A DNA stretch of 64,000 nt from an uncultured Methanolobus sp. Its GTDB lineage: Archaea; Halobacteriota; Methanosarcinia; Methanosarcinales; Methanosarcinaceae. Numbering within the stretch: position 1 is the first letter of the stretch; every line of letters starts with the position of its first letter. Shown here piece by piece: positions 1 through 10,218 of this stretch. The notes under the pieces were generated by a model. That model made no database searches, was not told where the DNA came from, and worked only from the letters and a program-made list of their open reading frames with translations. The DNA is taken from positions 1,054,001-1,118,000 of the forward strand of contig NZ_OY762426.1 of the NCBI RefSeq assembly GCF_963665675.1, written 5' to 3'. Position numbers and translations under genes: made by a program.

Positions 1-1922
1 GGAATGGTAAAGGTAACAGTTGTTCCTTCATCAACCTTACTTATAAGGGAAATATTACCACCATGCATCTCAACAAGCCCTTTTACAAGAGAAAGTCCAA
101 TGCCTACTCCGCTGTATCTGCGTGCATGCGACCAGTCAATCTGGGCAAATGGTTCAAAAAGTGTACCCTGCTTCTCTTCTGAAATGCCAATTCCGCTGTC
201 AGCCACCTGCACACGGATATCACCGTTATCCCTGTCAAAAACAACATTTACAATACCTCCCTCTTTGTTGAATTTGATAGCATTTCCAATCAAATTATGA
301 AGGATTATCTTAAATTTAGATTCATCTGCAAGGATATATTCAATATCTGATTTAATCTCAAATTCAATTGAAACCAGGCTTTTAGAAGCAGGTGGTCCGA
401 ATATATTTTCAAGGACTGCAACCGTCGCTTGCAGGCTAAATCTCGAAATATTAAGCTCTCTGCTTCCTCCTTCAATCTCTGCAATATAGATAAGGGAATT
501 GATAATTTCAAGAAGATTTGAACCTGCATCTTTAATACGATTAGAATACTTCATCTGTTTCTCATTTAATTCTCCTGATACCTCACGTATCAGGATATCG
601 GAATAGCCAATTACGATGTTAAGAGGAGTGCGCAGCTCATGACTTATATTGGACAAGAATTCACTTTTTGAGTTGCAGGCACTTTCAGCAAGCATTTTTG
701 CTTCGATCAGCATTTTCTCTGCAAGCTTGCGTTCTGTTGTATCCACACAAAGTGCCAAAAGTGTTTTTTTGTTCAGCATGACAGCTTCTATCTGCATATA
801 ATAATCCATACCGCCTTTTTTCAGGAATAAGAACTCACCAGAAGCTTTGCCTTCTGATTCTACCTTCAGAAAATAATCCGTAGTTTCAGATACGGATTTC
901 GGGCTGCACAGATCAATAATGTTCATACCCATGAGTTCGCCGACAGAATATCCGGTAAGGACACATGCAGCCGGATTAACATCAAGAATCATTCCAAAAA
1001 TATCAGTCACAAAAATAGGGTGAGGAGAATTGTCAACATATGTACGATATTTTTCCTCACTTCTTTTAAGACGTTGCTGGGACGTCCTGATATCTGTAAT
1101 ATCAAGCACACTGCTCATAAAATAAGGAATATCTTTACTATTATGGAGGACGTTTATATGAACCAGGGCATGGACAAAATATCCGGACTTGTGGATGTAC
1201 TTTTTTTCGATCTCAAACGAATCGATATCCTCCTCAAGCATTTTATTTAGCATGTCAGCTTCGGTTCCGTTTTTAACATCAGGGTATGTGAGATCCATAG
1301 ATCTCATTGAAAGAAGCTCGTCCTGTGTATAGCCCACAATCTCACAAAACCTGTCGTTAACTTTCAGGAAAGTCCCCTCTATCGTCGTATAGGCAATGCC
1401 TACCGCTGATTGCTGGGAACTGGCTTTGAAAAGTTCCTCATCGTCCCAATTAAAGCATTCAGATGCATGATTAATAGTAGTAGTAGATTTTTGAGTTTGA
1501 ATTTTTGGTTGCCTATTAATCAGACTATTCAATTTCTTCCCCTTGTTGATGAGAGCTTTCAGATAAGCAATAAGCGCATCATTATCAAAAGGTTCTTCAA
1601 AATAACCGTCAGCACCTGACTCAGTAAGTCTCACTATATCATTACTGGAAAAAACAGGACCAACGAAAACCAATGGTAGAAAATGGTATTTATAGGAGAT
1701 TTTCACCTGCTGACATACCTGATAAGCCTCATAATCATTGGAAGATACATCAATAACGACAAGATCCGGTGTTAATGTATCCAGTTCTGACGTAATGGAA
1801 TTGCAGGGATTTATTTCAACCACATCAAAATACTTCTCAAGAAGACCACTGTATGGGCTTATTTTATCAGGCTCACTCCTGATAATTGACACTACATTTC
1901 TCAAAGAACTACCATTCCACAT
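1..1922 (-). CDS. PAS sensor histidine kinase with receiver-like N-terminus (3' end outside window)
   Basis: The frame is open from ATG 1922 down to the window edge, so the last residues are missing. Order: receiver-like domain (about 1-115), two PAS domains (about 150-275 and 285-400), HisKA with the H-box SHELRTPLN, then HATPase (GNAIKFN N-box, DSGIGI, GVGIGLSL). There is no transmembrane segment, so it is a cytoplasmic sensor kinase. It is a close paralogue of the next kinase (2017-4314) but has one PAS domain fewer: its first PAS begins like PAS1 of the neighbour and ends like the neighbour's PAS2. The receiver domain keeps an Asp at the usual phosphoacceptor strand (VVIDVSS) but lacks the N-terminal acidic pair. 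The ligand is not evident. Confidence 0.85.
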   Translation of the reverse strand, partial: MWNGSSLRNVVSIIRSEPDKISPYSGLLEKYFDVVEINPCNSITSELDTLTPDLVVIDVSSNDYEAYQVCQQVKISYKYHFLPLVFVGPVFSSNDIVRLTESGADGYFEEPFDNDALIAYLKALINKGKKLNSLINRQPKIQTQKSTTTINHASECFNWDDEELFKASSQQSAVGIAYTTIEGTFLKVNDRFCEIVGYTQDELLSMRSMDLTYPDVKNGTEADMLNKMLEEDIDSFEIEKKYIHKSGYFVHALVHINVLHNSKDIPYFMSSVLDITDIRTSQQRLKRSEEKYRTYVDNSPHPIFVTDIFGMILDVNPAACVLTGYSVGELMGMNIIDLCSPKSVSETTDYFLKVESEGKASGEFLFLKKGGMDYYMQIEAVMLNKKTLLALCVDTTERKLAEKMLIEAKMLAESACNSKSEFLSNISHELRTPLNIVIGYSDILIREVSGELNEKQMKYSNRIKDAGSNLLEIINSLIYIAEIEGGSRELNISRFSLQATVAVLENIFGPPASKSLVSIEFEIKSDIEYILADESKFKIILHNLIGNAIKFNKEGGIVNVVFDRDNGDIRVQVADSGIGISEEKQGTLFEPFAQIDWSHARRYSGVGIGLSLVKGLVEMHGGNISLISKVDEGTTVTFTI

Positions 1923-1964
1923 AATTTTGTTATACAAACTTAGTGTATTTTATGGATAGTACAC

Positions 1965-1975
1965 ATATAAAAAGG
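1965..1975 (-). promoter_or_regulatory. Candidate TATA box of the first kinase
   Basis: Read on the minus strand the block gives CC-TTTTTATAT, about 43 bases upstream of ATG 1922. A nearly identical block with the same flank lies upstream of the paralogous kinase at 4374-4384, so the duplication seems to have included the promoter. Confidence 0.45.
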
Positions 1976-2016
1976 CTATTGATACACATTATTGAAGTAC
2001 ACAACCTGGAAATAAA

Positions 2017-4314
2017 TTACCTGCGCTGTGGAATCGTAAAAGTAAAGGTGCTTCCCTCATCAACCTTGCTTACAAGAGTAATCCTGCCACCATGCATTTC
2101 AACAAGTTCTTTTACAAGGGAAAGACCGATCCCTACTCCACCGTATTTTCTTGCATGCGACCAGTCAAGCTGGACAAAAGGATCGAAAAGTGTATCCTGT
2201 TTGTCTTCAGGAATACCGATACCATTGTCAATTACCTGAACACGAATGTCATTTCCATCCCTGTCAAAAACAACTTTTACAAAACCCCCTTCCTTGTTGA
2301 ATTTGATAGAGTTTCCAATTAAATGGTGAAGAATTGTCTTGAATTTAGATTCGTCAGCAAGAAGATATTCAATATCCGAAACAACATCAAATTCTATCAA
2401 AACTGCTTTTTTAGAAGCTGAAGTCCTGAATATCTTTTCAAGATCAACAACCATGGGCTGCAGATCAAATTTCGAAATGTTGAGATCACGGCTTCCACCT
2501 TCGATCTCAGCAATATATATCAGGGAATTGACCATCTCAAGAAGATTTGAACCTGCATTTTTTATGCTGGTAGAATATTTCATCTGTTTTTCATTTAATT
2601 CGCCTGAGACTTCACTTATTAAAATATCAGAATAACCGATCACTATGTTTAGCGGAGTACGCAGCTCATGGCTTATATTGGCCAGAAACTCACTTTTTGA
2701 TTTCGAAGCATTTTCCGCAAGCATTTTTGCTTCGATCAATAGCTTCTCTGTTAGCTTGCGCTCAGTCGTATTAACACAGAGTGCCAGGATGGTTTTTTCA
2801 TCGATCATTACAGCTTCTACCTGCATGTAGAAGGTATTACCATCCTTTTTCCGGAACAGAAACTCAGCAGAAGCTTTGCCTTCGTCTTTTACCTTCAGGA
2901 AGTGTTCTGTTGCAAGATCTACGGACTCAGGACTACACAGATCAATGACATTCATATCCATTAGTTCTTCAGCAGAATATCCTGTCAGATTGCAACCGGC
3001 GGGATTCGCATCCAGAAGCATCCCGAAAATGTCAGTTACAAAAATAGGATGAGGAGAATTGTCAACATAAGCACGATATTTACTCTCACTTTCCTTAAGA
3101 CGTTGCCGTGAAGTTCTTATGTCTGTAATATCAAGCACATTACCGAGATAATAAAGAGGAATTCCCTGCTCATCGTATATAAGATTCGCATGGAGAAGAG
3201 TATGTACAAGATAACCGGACTTATGAATATATCTTTTTTCCATTTTAATATAAGGAATATTTCCGGTTGCCAGCTTTTTTTGCTGACTGATGTTTTCCGG
3301 CAAGTCTTCAAAGAAACTTATGTCACGCAGGTATTTTCCTTTTAGCTCATATTCTTCATAGCCCAGCATATCACAAAAAGCAGCATTTGCCTGTTCAATT
3401 TTTTTATCGTGGGCAGACATTTTCACAATGCCGATACTGCTGGATTCATACATTGTCCTGAAAAAGGCTTCACTTTCGTGAAGGCGTGCTTCCGCTTCCT
3501 TTTGGGCCGAAATGTCTGCCACAATAGAAAACACTTTTCTTATATTTCCCGAATCATCCCTGGTTACGTTAGAATATAGCTTTACCCAGACAGGATGGCC
3601 TTTTTTGTGGATGTATCTTTTTTCAATCTCAAATGAATCGGCTTCTCCGTCAAGGATATTTTTCACCATTTCTAATTCGGCCCCATCCTTATCAGGATAG
3701 GTTATATCCATGTAGTTCAGTGAAAGAAGCTCTTCCCTGGGATAGCCTACTATTTCACAAAAACGTTCATTGACTTTCAGGAAATTACCTTCAATGGACA
3801 TCTGGGCAATACCTACAGCAGACTGCTGGAAAGTAGCTTTGAAAAGTTCCTCATCTTCAAGGGGAAGACAATTTACGGGGTTGGCATCCTGACCGGAAAC
3901 TTCCATTTTGAGCTGGTCATACTTTTTAAGCAGACAGCTGAAATTCTGCCTCTTATCGATTAAAGCTTCCAGATAAGCAACTGCCACATCGGCATCTACA
4001 GGTTCTTCAAAATAGTCATCTGCACCGGACTTGATCAGCCGTACTTTCTTGTCTCCAGAAAATGGCGGACCTGTGAAGACCACAGGTATAAAGTGATATT
4101 TTTCTGAAAATTTTATTTCCTGGCATGCCTTATATGCATCTTTGTCGTCAAGAGGCTCCTGGATGATAATAGCGTCCGGAATCAAAGCATTAAGCTTTGT
4201 TAAAAGGGATTTACAGGGATTGACCTCGATTATATCGAAATCATTTTCGACCATGCTTTTGAATGGACTATTTTTATTGGGTCCGTTGCGGACTATAAAT
4301 ATGACTGAGCTCAC
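2017..4314 (-). CDS. PAS sensor histidine kinase with pseudo-receiver domain
   Basis: 765-residue soluble kinase. Order: receiver-like domain (1-125), PAS1 (about 160-275), PAS2 (about 285-400), PAS3 (about 410-520), HisKA (ISHELRTPLN, His near residue 545), HATPase (GNSIKFN, DNGIGIP, GVGIGLSL). The receiver fold has Gln (IIIQEPLDD) where the phosphoacceptor Asp would be and no N-terminal acidic pair, so it is probably not phosphorylated and may serve in protein contacts. Archaeal PAS kinases of this kind usually respond to redox or small ligands; the ligand is not visible here. It is a tandem paralogue of the kinase at 1-1922, separated by 94 bases, and each copy has its own promoter-like block. 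Confidence 0.88.
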   Translation of the reverse strand: MSSVIFIVRNGPNKNSPFKSMVENDFDIIEVNPCKSLLTKLNALIPDAIIIQEPLDDKDAYKACQEIKFSEKYHFIPVVFTGPPFSGDKKVRLIKSGADDYFEEPVDADVAVAYLEALIDKRQNFSCLLKKYDQLKMEVSGQDANPVNCLPLEDEELFKATFQQSAVGIAQMSIEGNFLKVNERFCEIVGYPREELLSLNYMDITYPDKDGAELEMVKNILDGEADSFEIEKRYIHKKGHPVWVKLYSNVTRDDSGNIRKVFSIVADISAQKEAEARLHESEAFFRTMYESSSIGIVKMSAHDKKIEQANAAFCDMLGYEEYELKGKYLRDISFFEDLPENISQQKKLATGNIPYIKMEKRYIHKSGYLVHTLLHANLIYDEQGIPLYYLGNVLDITDIRTSRQRLKESESKYRAYVDNSPHPIFVTDIFGMLLDANPAGCNLTGYSAEELMDMNVIDLCSPESVDLATEHFLKVKDEGKASAEFLFRKKDGNTFYMQVEAVMIDEKTILALCVNTTERKLTEKLLIEAKMLAENASKSKSEFLANISHELRTPLNIVIGYSDILISEVSGELNEKQMKYSTSIKNAGSNLLEMVNSLIYIAEIEGGSRDLNISKFDLQPMVVDLEKIFRTSASKKAVLIEFDVVSDIEYLLADESKFKTILHHLIGNSIKFNKEGGFVKVVFDRDGNDIRVQVIDNGIGIPEDKQDTLFDPFVQLDWSHARKYGGVGIGLSLVKELVEMHGGRITLVSKVDEGSTFTFTIPQRR

Positions 4315-4373
4315 TACATCATACTTCCCACATCATCAATCAACAGCGATAATATATTTTATATGCGATTCGA

Positions 4374-4384
4374 ATATAAAAATG
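4374..4384 (-). promoter_or_regulatory. Candidate TATA box of the second kinase
   Basis: The minus-strand TTTTTATAT block lies 60 bases upstream of ATG 4314. The flank ATTGATAC-C-A-TA is shared with the promoter block of the paralogue at 1965-1990. Confidence 0.4.
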
Positions 4385-4461
4385 CAATTGATACGCAGTA
4401 ATAATATTCAGATATCTATCTAAATTATTGATGACTACCCAGATTAACTTTTTCATTAAAA

Positions 4462-5190
4462 GTGATGCGGAATCATTTTGAGAATGTAATTACAGATAAT
4501 TATATACATGCTCCAGACAATGACATCATTGAGAGTATGAACGACGAAATTGAAGTTGTATGTCCGGCATGTTCACCAAAAATACCAGTGCCACATGATG
4601 TATTAAAAGTAGGACAGAACGTAATAGTCCAATGTCAGGAATGTGAAAATATCCATCCTGCTGAGATAGAGAAGGTCAAAAAGTTCAAGATCAAGGTAAT
4701 AATCAGCAAAGGTGAGGAGTCTTTCATACAAACGACTCTTATGACATCAGAAGAAGGCTTGATGGTAGACGATGAGATAATTGTGGATGATGGGGAATCT
4801 GACGAAGTTTATCCTATACTTGTAACTGCTATAGAATCCGGTGAAAAGAGACTTGAAATAGCCAATGCGTCCGAAATCACTACAGTATGGGGCAGAGCCA
4901 TTGATGAGGTGGTTGTAAAAATAGCAGTGCACAAAGGAAAAAATACTGAGACACTTCACAAGAGAGTGCCGGGCGGATATGAGTTTATCATTGGTCAGGA
5001 AGAAACTGCCAATAAAACAAAGTTCCGTATAAAAAAGATTAAGATAAGGGATGGGAGCCTTGAATCTAAAACTGGCATTGCAATTGAAGCAAAATTCATA
5101 AAGAGAATATTTGCGGAAGAAATTGTCAGAAAAAACTGGGGAGATGGAAAAACCCAATGGAGTATGAAAGGGAAAGGAAGAGGCTGGTAA
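4462..5190 (+). CDS. HVO_0476-family archaeal zinc finger protein
   Basis: Archaeal protein with an N-terminal zinc ribbon (CPACSP at about residue 34 and CQEC at about 58 of the long form) followed by beta-rich sequence. It is recognised as the archaeal HVO_0476-type zinc-finger family; the molecular function is not known to me. The long form starts at GTG 4462; ATG 4537 (M-N-D-E-I) is a likely alternative, because the zinc ribbon begins eight residues later and the intervening N-terminus looks unconserved. Its 3' end overlaps pcm by 34 bases, which implies co-transcription and translational coupling with protein repair. Confidence 0.75.
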   Translation: MMRNHFENVITDNYIHAPDNDIIESMNDEIEVVCPACSPKIPVPHDVLKVGQNVIVQCQECENIHPAEIEKVKKFKIKVIISKGEESFIQTTLMTSEEGLMVDDEIIVDDGESDEVYPILVTAIESGEKRLEIANASEITTVWGRAIDEVVVKIAVHKGKNTETLHKRVPGGYEFIIGQEETANKTKFRIKKIKIRDGSLESKTGIAIEAKFIKRIFAEEIVRKNWGDGKTQWSMKGKGRGW

Positions 5191-5813
5191 ATTCTCTGAG
5201 AGAGTACAATATATCTGAAAAAACACTTAATGCAATTAAAAAGGTGTCCAGGCACCTTTTCGTGCCTTCTGTTCAAATAGCGAACGCCTACATTGACCAC
5301 CCATTACCCATAGGCTACGCACAAACAATATCAGCCCCGCACATGGTTGCCATGATGTGCGACTTTCTTGACCTCCGTGAAGGATTAAATGTGCTTGAGA
5401 TCGGTGCAGGGTCGGGCTACAATGCTGCTGTAATGACAGAGATCATGGGTAAAAAAGGAAATATCTATTCTATTGAAAGGCTTGAAAAGCTTGCTGTTTT
5501 TGCACAGGAGAATCTGAAAAAAGCAGGTTACTCCAATGTTGAAATTTTATGCAAAGATGGCTCCCATGGACTTCCCGAACATGCACCCTATGATCGCATC
5601 TGCGTGACTGCATCCGCGCCATGTACCCCGCTGCCTCTTGTGGAGCAACTCAAACCGGAAGGAATTCTGGTAATTCCCGAAGGAAAAAGATACCAGCGCC
5701 TCTATCGTATCAGGAAGGATATGGAAGGGAATATCACAAAAGAGGACTGTGGCGGAGTGATATTCGTGCCTCTTGTGGGAGATCATGGTTTCAACATGCT
5801 TTGTGGTAACTGA
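5157..5813 (+). CDS. pcm: Protein-L-isoaspartate O-methyltransferase
   Basis: 218-residue SAM-dependent enzyme that methylates L-isoaspartyl residues in damaged proteins so that they revert to aspartate. Visible motifs are the substrate-binding GYAQTISAPHM (about 53-63), SAM motif I VLEIGAGSGYNAA (about 79-91), the DG of motif II region (CKDGSHGL) and the conserved C-terminal LVIPEG segment. Length is normal for the family. The start lies inside the upstream zinc-finger gene. No unusual features. Confidence 0.93.
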   Translation: MEYERERKRLVNSLREYNISEKTLNAIKKVSRHLFVPSVQIANAYIDHPLPIGYAQTISAPHMVAMMCDFLDLREGLNVLEIGAGSGYNAAVMTEIMGKKGNIYSIERLEKLAVFAQENLKKAGYSNVEILCKDGSHGLPEHAPYDRICVTASAPCTPLPLVEQLKPEGILVIPEGKRYQRLYRIRKDMEGNITKEDCGGVIFVPLVGDHGFNMLCGN

Positions 5814-5871
5814 GAAAACACAAGACATGATCCAGAGTAAAAATACTTTTATTCATCCGGGTTCATTTAGC

Positions 5872-5903
5872 TTAGCGTATTTTATAAAAGTATAAATCGC
5901 TAA
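5872..5903 (+). promoter_or_regulatory. TATA box flanked by an inverted repeat
   Basis: TTAGCG (5872-5877) and CGCTAA (5898-5903) form an inverted repeat that encloses the A/T-rich TTTATAAAAGTATAAA stretch upstream of the oxoprolinase-type gene at 5923. A repressor bound here would cover the TATA box. This is inference from symmetry only. Confidence 0.35.
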
Positions 5904-5922
5904 ATAGCTCATTGATGGAAAT

Positions 5923-8900
5923 ATGATGAATCCAATCAGCAAAAAATGGCAATTCTGGATAGACAGGGGGGGCACGTTCACTGATATTATTGCCCGAAAA
6001 CCTGACGGACAATTGCTTGCCCACAAATTACTTTCAGTTGACACTGAACATTACACTGATGCTGCAATGCATGGCATCAGAACTATTTTCGGCACGGGTT
6101 CTGAAGATGTACTTCCAACTGAGAACATTGCTTCTATCAAAATGGGAACCACTGTAGGAACAAATGCATTGCTTGAACGCAAAGGTGAGCCAACTGCACT
6201 TGTAATAACCAGAGGTTTCAGGGATGCACTAAGAATCGGATACCAGAACCGTCCTGACATCTTTGCATTAAAGATTGAGCTTCCGGATTTACTTTATGAT
6301 GAAGTCATCGAGATAAATGAGCGATACAGTGCTTCAGGAAAAGAGTTAGAAACTGTTGACATTGAAAGTGCAAGGGTGGAACTTGAGAGAATTTACCAAT
6401 CGGGAATTCGTTCCATTGCTATTGTATTGATGCACGCTTACAGATATCCTGAACATGAGATTCAACTTCGTGAAATCGCAGAGGAGATAGGATTTACTCA
6501 GATCTCACTTTCACATGAGGCAAGTCCGCTTATGAAGCTCATCAGCAGTGGTGAAACCACGGTTGTGGACGCATACCTCTCCCCGGTGCTAAAAAGATAT
6601 ATCAATATGATAACTGCTACCCTTGAAGCAGGTGGCAACAATACAAAGCTCATGTTCATGCAATCAGGCGGTGGGCTTGTGGAAGCAAGCCATTTCAGAG
6701 GGAAGGATTGTATTCTTTCCGGGCCTGCCGGTGGTATTGTAGGAGCTGTGGAAACCTCCGGAAGAGCAGGTTTTGACAAGATTGTTACTTTTGACATGGG
6801 TGGTACTTCCACAGATGTAGCTCACTACAACGGAGAATACGAGAGGAGTTTTGAGACAGAAATTGCCGGTGTTCACCTGCGCACACCTATGCTTTACATC
6901 CATACCGTTGCAGCAGGCGGAGGATCAATTCTCCATTTTGATGCAGGGAGATTCAGGGTCGGACCTGATTCCGCAGGTTCTGAACCCGGACCGGCATGTT
7001 ACAGGAAAGGCGGACCTCTCACAATTACAGACTGTAACCTGATGCTAGGAAGGATAAAACCGAGGTATTTCCCACGTGTATTTGGACATAACGCTGACAT
7101 GCCACTTGATGCTGAGCTTGTTAAAGAGAATTTTATGGCTCTTGCGGAAGAGGTCAGTGAGTTCACCGGAGAAAAAAACAGTGCTGAACAGGTTGCTGAA
7201 GGGTTCCTGAAGGTCGCAATTGATAATATGGCAAACGCCATCAAGAAAATATCCATTCAGCGTGGTTATGATACAAAGGAATACGTTCTTTGCTGTTTTG
7301 GAGGAGCAGGAGCACAACATGCCTGTGGTGTTGCAGATGCACTGGGAATCATCAAGATATTGATACATCCTCTGGCAGGTGTGCTTTCAGCTTACGGAAT
7401 GGGACTTGCTGACCAGAGAAACATGAAGGAGCAAGCTGTAGAGAAAAAACTTGAAAGTAGCCTGATCGAAGAGCTGCAGAGTGTTGTTGCTGAACTTGAA
7501 ACAACCGGCAGGGAAGAAATGAGAGTGCAGGGTGTTTCAGATGAAGATATAAGCTCACTGCACAAGGTTCATGTAAAGTATAAGGATGCTGGTACTTCTA
7601 TTATTGTTGATTTTGGCGCTGAAAGTGAGATTAAAAGTGCTTTTGAAGAAGAGCATAAAAACCGTTTTGGTTTTGTGGTGGAGAACAAAGAGCTTTTCAT
7701 AGAAGCTGTGTCCACTGAAATAATAAGTCCCGGAGAAAAAATGCAGGAAGGTTCTCTTTCTGATAGTCCGCCGGCATTAGGAGAAGAAAAAGAAAATGCG
7801 CTGTCAGAGACTACAATGTACACATGTGGAGGATTCCACAAAACACCTGTTTACAGTAGAGATGAACTGAAACAAGCTGAGGATAGAATAAACGGACCTG
7901 CTGTAATTGTTGAAGCAAATACCACCATTATAATCGAACCGGGATGGAAAGCAGAACTAAGGGACGGACAGGAACTTGTACTGGAAAGAGTTGTTACTCT
8001 GCCTAAGAGAGAATTAGTGGGAACTGAGGCTGATCCTGTGATGCTTGAGATATTCAATAACAGGTTCATGTCCATTGCACAACAGATGGGGTATACTCTC
8101 CAGAATACTGCTTATTCAGTAAATATCAAGGAGAGACTTGATTTTTCATGTGCGGTTTTTAACAGGAACGGGGACCTGATCGCCAATGCACCACACATAC
8201 CGGTGCATCTTGGTTCCATGGGAGAGAGTGTAAAGACAATAATCCGGAAGTTTCCTGATATGGAAGAAGGCGATGTTTTCATGCTGAACTCTCCATTTGA
8301 GGGTGGCACGCATCTGCCAGATATTACGGTTATAACTCCGGTATTCTACGGTGGAAATGTTGAGTTCTACGTTGCTTCAAGGGGACACCATGCAGATATT
8401 GGCGGGGTGACGCCGGGGTCAATACCTCCGGAGAGCAGACATATTGAAGAAGAAGGAGTGATTACCGGAGGAAAGCGTATTGTTGCTAACGGGAAGTTCC
8501 TTGAAGATGAAATTTCAGAGTGGCTGAATTTGGGGAAGTATCCTGCACGTACTCCGTTCCAGAATATTGCTGACCTGAAGGCACAGGTGGCGGCAAATGA
8601 GAAAGGTGTCAGAGAGCTGTTGAGGCTTGTTGAGCACTTTTCAATGGAGACTGTGCAAGCATACATGCAGCATGTGATGGATAATGCGGAAGAATCTGTC
8701 AGAAGAGTGATTGAGGCTTTAAAGGATGGAGAATACTCACTTTCCTTTGATGATGGACCCATTATATCTGTTAAAGTTAGTATTGACCATGAGGACAGGG
8801 AAGCTCATATTGACTTTAACGGTACTTCAGGACAACATTTCGGTAACCTGAATGCTCCTGTTGCAGTTTGCAAGGCTGCCATGCTCTATGTTTTCAGGTC

Positions 8901-9567
8901 GCTTGTTGACAGGGACATTCCGCTTAATGAAGGATGTATGCGGCCTCTCAAGATAACAATCCCAGAAGACAGCATTCTGAATCCTGAATATCCGGCAGCC
9001 GTAGTGGCCGGAAATGTTGAGACATCGCAGTACATTGTTGATGCCCTTTTCGGTGCGCTGGGAATAATGGCAGGCTCACAGGGAACCATGAATAATTTTA
9101 CTTTTGGAGATGATGAGTTCCAGTATTATGAGACCATATGTGGTGGTTCCGGTGCAGGGGATGGATTTGATGGAACCAGTGCTGTCCAGACACATATGAC
9201 TAATTCGAGAATCACTGACCCTGAGGTCTTGGAATGGAAATTCCCAGTGAGGGTTGAAGATTTCTCTATTCGTGAAGGCAGCGGCGGTGGAGGGGAATAT
9301 CATGGTGGCGATGGTGTTGTCAGGAAGGTTCGTTTCCTGAAACCTATGAGAGCTGCCATCATTTCCAGCCACAGGAAGTTTGCACCGCGTGGGTTGAATG
9401 GTGGAGAGGATGGAAAAGCCGGAAGGAATTACGTAATAAGAACCGGAAATTCACAGATTGAAGAACTTGATGGCAGGGACAGCACGGAGATGAACGAAGG
9501 GGATGTTTTTGTGATAGAGACACCCGGTGCAGGTGGTTTTGGGACACGAGCAAAAAGAAAGAGTTAA
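5923..9567 (+). CDS. Fused HyuA-HyuB hydantoinase / 5-oxoprolinase
   Basis: 1214-residue protein in which the HyuA half (actin-like ATPase fold, about 1-690) and the HyuB half (about 700-1214) are one polypeptide. HyuA marks: DRGGTFTD near residue 14, SGPAGG and [10 protein letters not shown] near 265-295, FGGAGAQHA near 460. HyuB marks: FNNRF near 710, [19 protein letters not shown], and the glycine-rich [14 protein letters not shown] near 1120. The family opens 5-oxoproline or N-methylhydantoin rings with ATP. Length and fusion match ATP-dependent 5-oxoprolinase of eukaryotes and some bacteria; many prokaryotes keep the halves separate. Substrate cannot be decided from sequence. It is apparently a single transcription unit. 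Confidence 0.88.
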   Translation: MMNPISKKWQFWIDRGGTFTDIIARKPDGQLLAHKLLSVDTEHYTDAAMHGIRTIFGTGSEDVLPTENIASIKMGTTVGTNALLERKGEPTALVITRGFRDALRIGYQNRPDIFALKIELPDLLYDEVIEINERYSASGKELETVDIESARVELERIYQSGIRSIAIVLMHAYRYPEHEIQLREIAEEIGFTQISLSHEASPLMKLISSGETTVVDAYLSPVLKRYINMITATLEAGGNNTKLMFMQSGGGLVEASHFRGKDCILSGPAGGIVGAVETSGRAGFDKIVTFDMGGTSTDVAHYNGEYERSFETEIAGVHLRTPMLYIHTVAAGGGSILHFDAGRFRVGPDSAGSEPGPACYRKGGPLTITDCNLMLGRIKPRYFPRVFGHNADMPLDAELVKENFMALAEEVSEFTGEKNSAEQVAEGFLKVAIDNMANAIKKISIQRGYDTKEYVLCCFGGAGAQHACGVADALGIIKILIHPLAGVLSAYGMGLADQRNMKEQAVEKKLESSLIEELQSVVAELETTGREEMRVQGVSDEDISSLHKVHVKYKDAGTSIIVDFGAESEIKSAFEEEHKNRFGFVVENKELFIEAVSTEIISPGEKMQEGSLSDSPPALGEEKENALSETTMYTCGGFHKTPVYSRDELKQAEDRINGPAVIVEANTTIIIEPGWKAELRDGQELVLERVVTLPKRELVGTEADPVMLEIFNNRFMSIAQQMGYTLQNTAYSVNIKERLDFSCAVFNRNGDLIANAPHIPVHLGSMGESVKTIIRKFPDMEEGDVFMLNSPFEGGTHLPDITVITPVFYGGNVEFYVASRGHHADIGGVTPGSIPPESRHIEEEGVITGGKRIVANGKFLEDEISEWLNLGKYPARTPFQNIADLKAQVAANEKGVRELLRLVEHFSMETVQAYMQHVMDNAEESVRRVIEALKDGEYSLSFDDGPIISVKVSIDHEDREAHIDFNGTSGQHFGNLNAPVAVCKAAMLYVFRSLVDRDIPLNEGCMRPLKITIPEDSILNPEYPAAVVAGNVETSQYIVDALFGALGIMAGSQGTMNNFTFGDDEFQYYETICGGSGAGDGFDGTSAVQTHMTNSRITDPEVLEWKFPVRVEDFSIREGSGGGGEYHGGDGVVRKVRFLKPMRAAIISSHRKFAPRGLNGGEDGKAGRNYVIRTGNSQIEELDGRDSTEMNEGDVFVIETPGAGGFGTRAKRKS

Positions 9568-9636
9568 GTAAGGATACTTATTAAATATCTGTGGACTTAG
9601 GAAAATATTGCGAAAAGGGAAGGCTGTTATAAAAAA

Positions 9637-10095
9637 ATGGACTCTGCAAGCGACATAAAGGAAGTTACCGTAAAGGGAGTTTACATGATCAACATCTTTG
9701 GGCGGGCTGTGCCTGCTGTGATGCTTGAGGATGATGATGGAATGATAATGCCGATACATATCGGACAATCTGAGGCTCTGTCTATCAATTCAGTTTTGAA
9801 GAATGAGACTATGCCAAGGCCGATGACACATGATCTTATTGTATCCATACTTTCAAGGCTTGGGGCAGATGTTGAAAAAATCCTGATCGATGAGAAGGAG
9901 GACAACATATATTATGCCAGGATGACACTGATAAAGGATGGTAAGAGCATGGAGTTCGATGCAAGGCCGAGTGATTGTATTGCAATTGCACTCCGCAATA
10001 ATGCTCCAATTCTGATAAGTGAGGATGTGTTCAATGAGGATGCTATCAGCAAGGAGAATTTCACAGGGTCAAAGGCGATCACAGGATTTGCATGA
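9637..10095 (+). CDS. Bifunctional nuclease (BFN, DUF151) domain protein
   Basis: 152-residue protein, essentially one BFN/DUF151 domain: N-terminal VKGVYMIN, then LPIHIG-like MPIHIGQSEA (about 45-55), RPMTHDL and the terminal ARPSDCIAIALR block. Proteins of this family have been reported with nuclease activity on DNA and RNA in some organisms; whether the archaeal copies do is unclear. The ATG at 9637 follows a GGAAGG-type Shine-Dalgarno sequence. It lies 69 bases after the oxoprolinase in the same orientation and could be co-transcribed. Confidence 0.85.
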   Translation: MDSASDIKEVTVKGVYMINIFGRAVPAVMLEDDDGMIMPIHIGQSEALSINSVLKNETMPRPMTHDLIVSILSRLGADVEKILIDEKEDNIYYARMTLIKDGKSMEFDARPSDCIAIALRNNAPILISEDVFNEDAISKENFTGSKAITGFA

Positions 10096-10218
10096 TCTTC
10101 ACTTTCCCCTATTTGAACTATTGGATTTTTGAGGGATTGTAACTATATTCACCCTTTGCTTTTTTGCTCCAGATTTAAAACCCAAAAAAGTATATACTGA
10201 TAATAAGGACAATATGCT

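Noticed and set aside
305..529. Minus-strand open frame of 74 codons
   Set aside because: It is out of frame with the kinase that occupies 1-1922 on the same strand; the kinase frame is continuous and carries the motifs.
4747..5226. Minus-strand frame of 159 codons opposite the zinc-finger gene
   Set aside because: It is antisense to two genes with clear family motifs and has no ribosome site.
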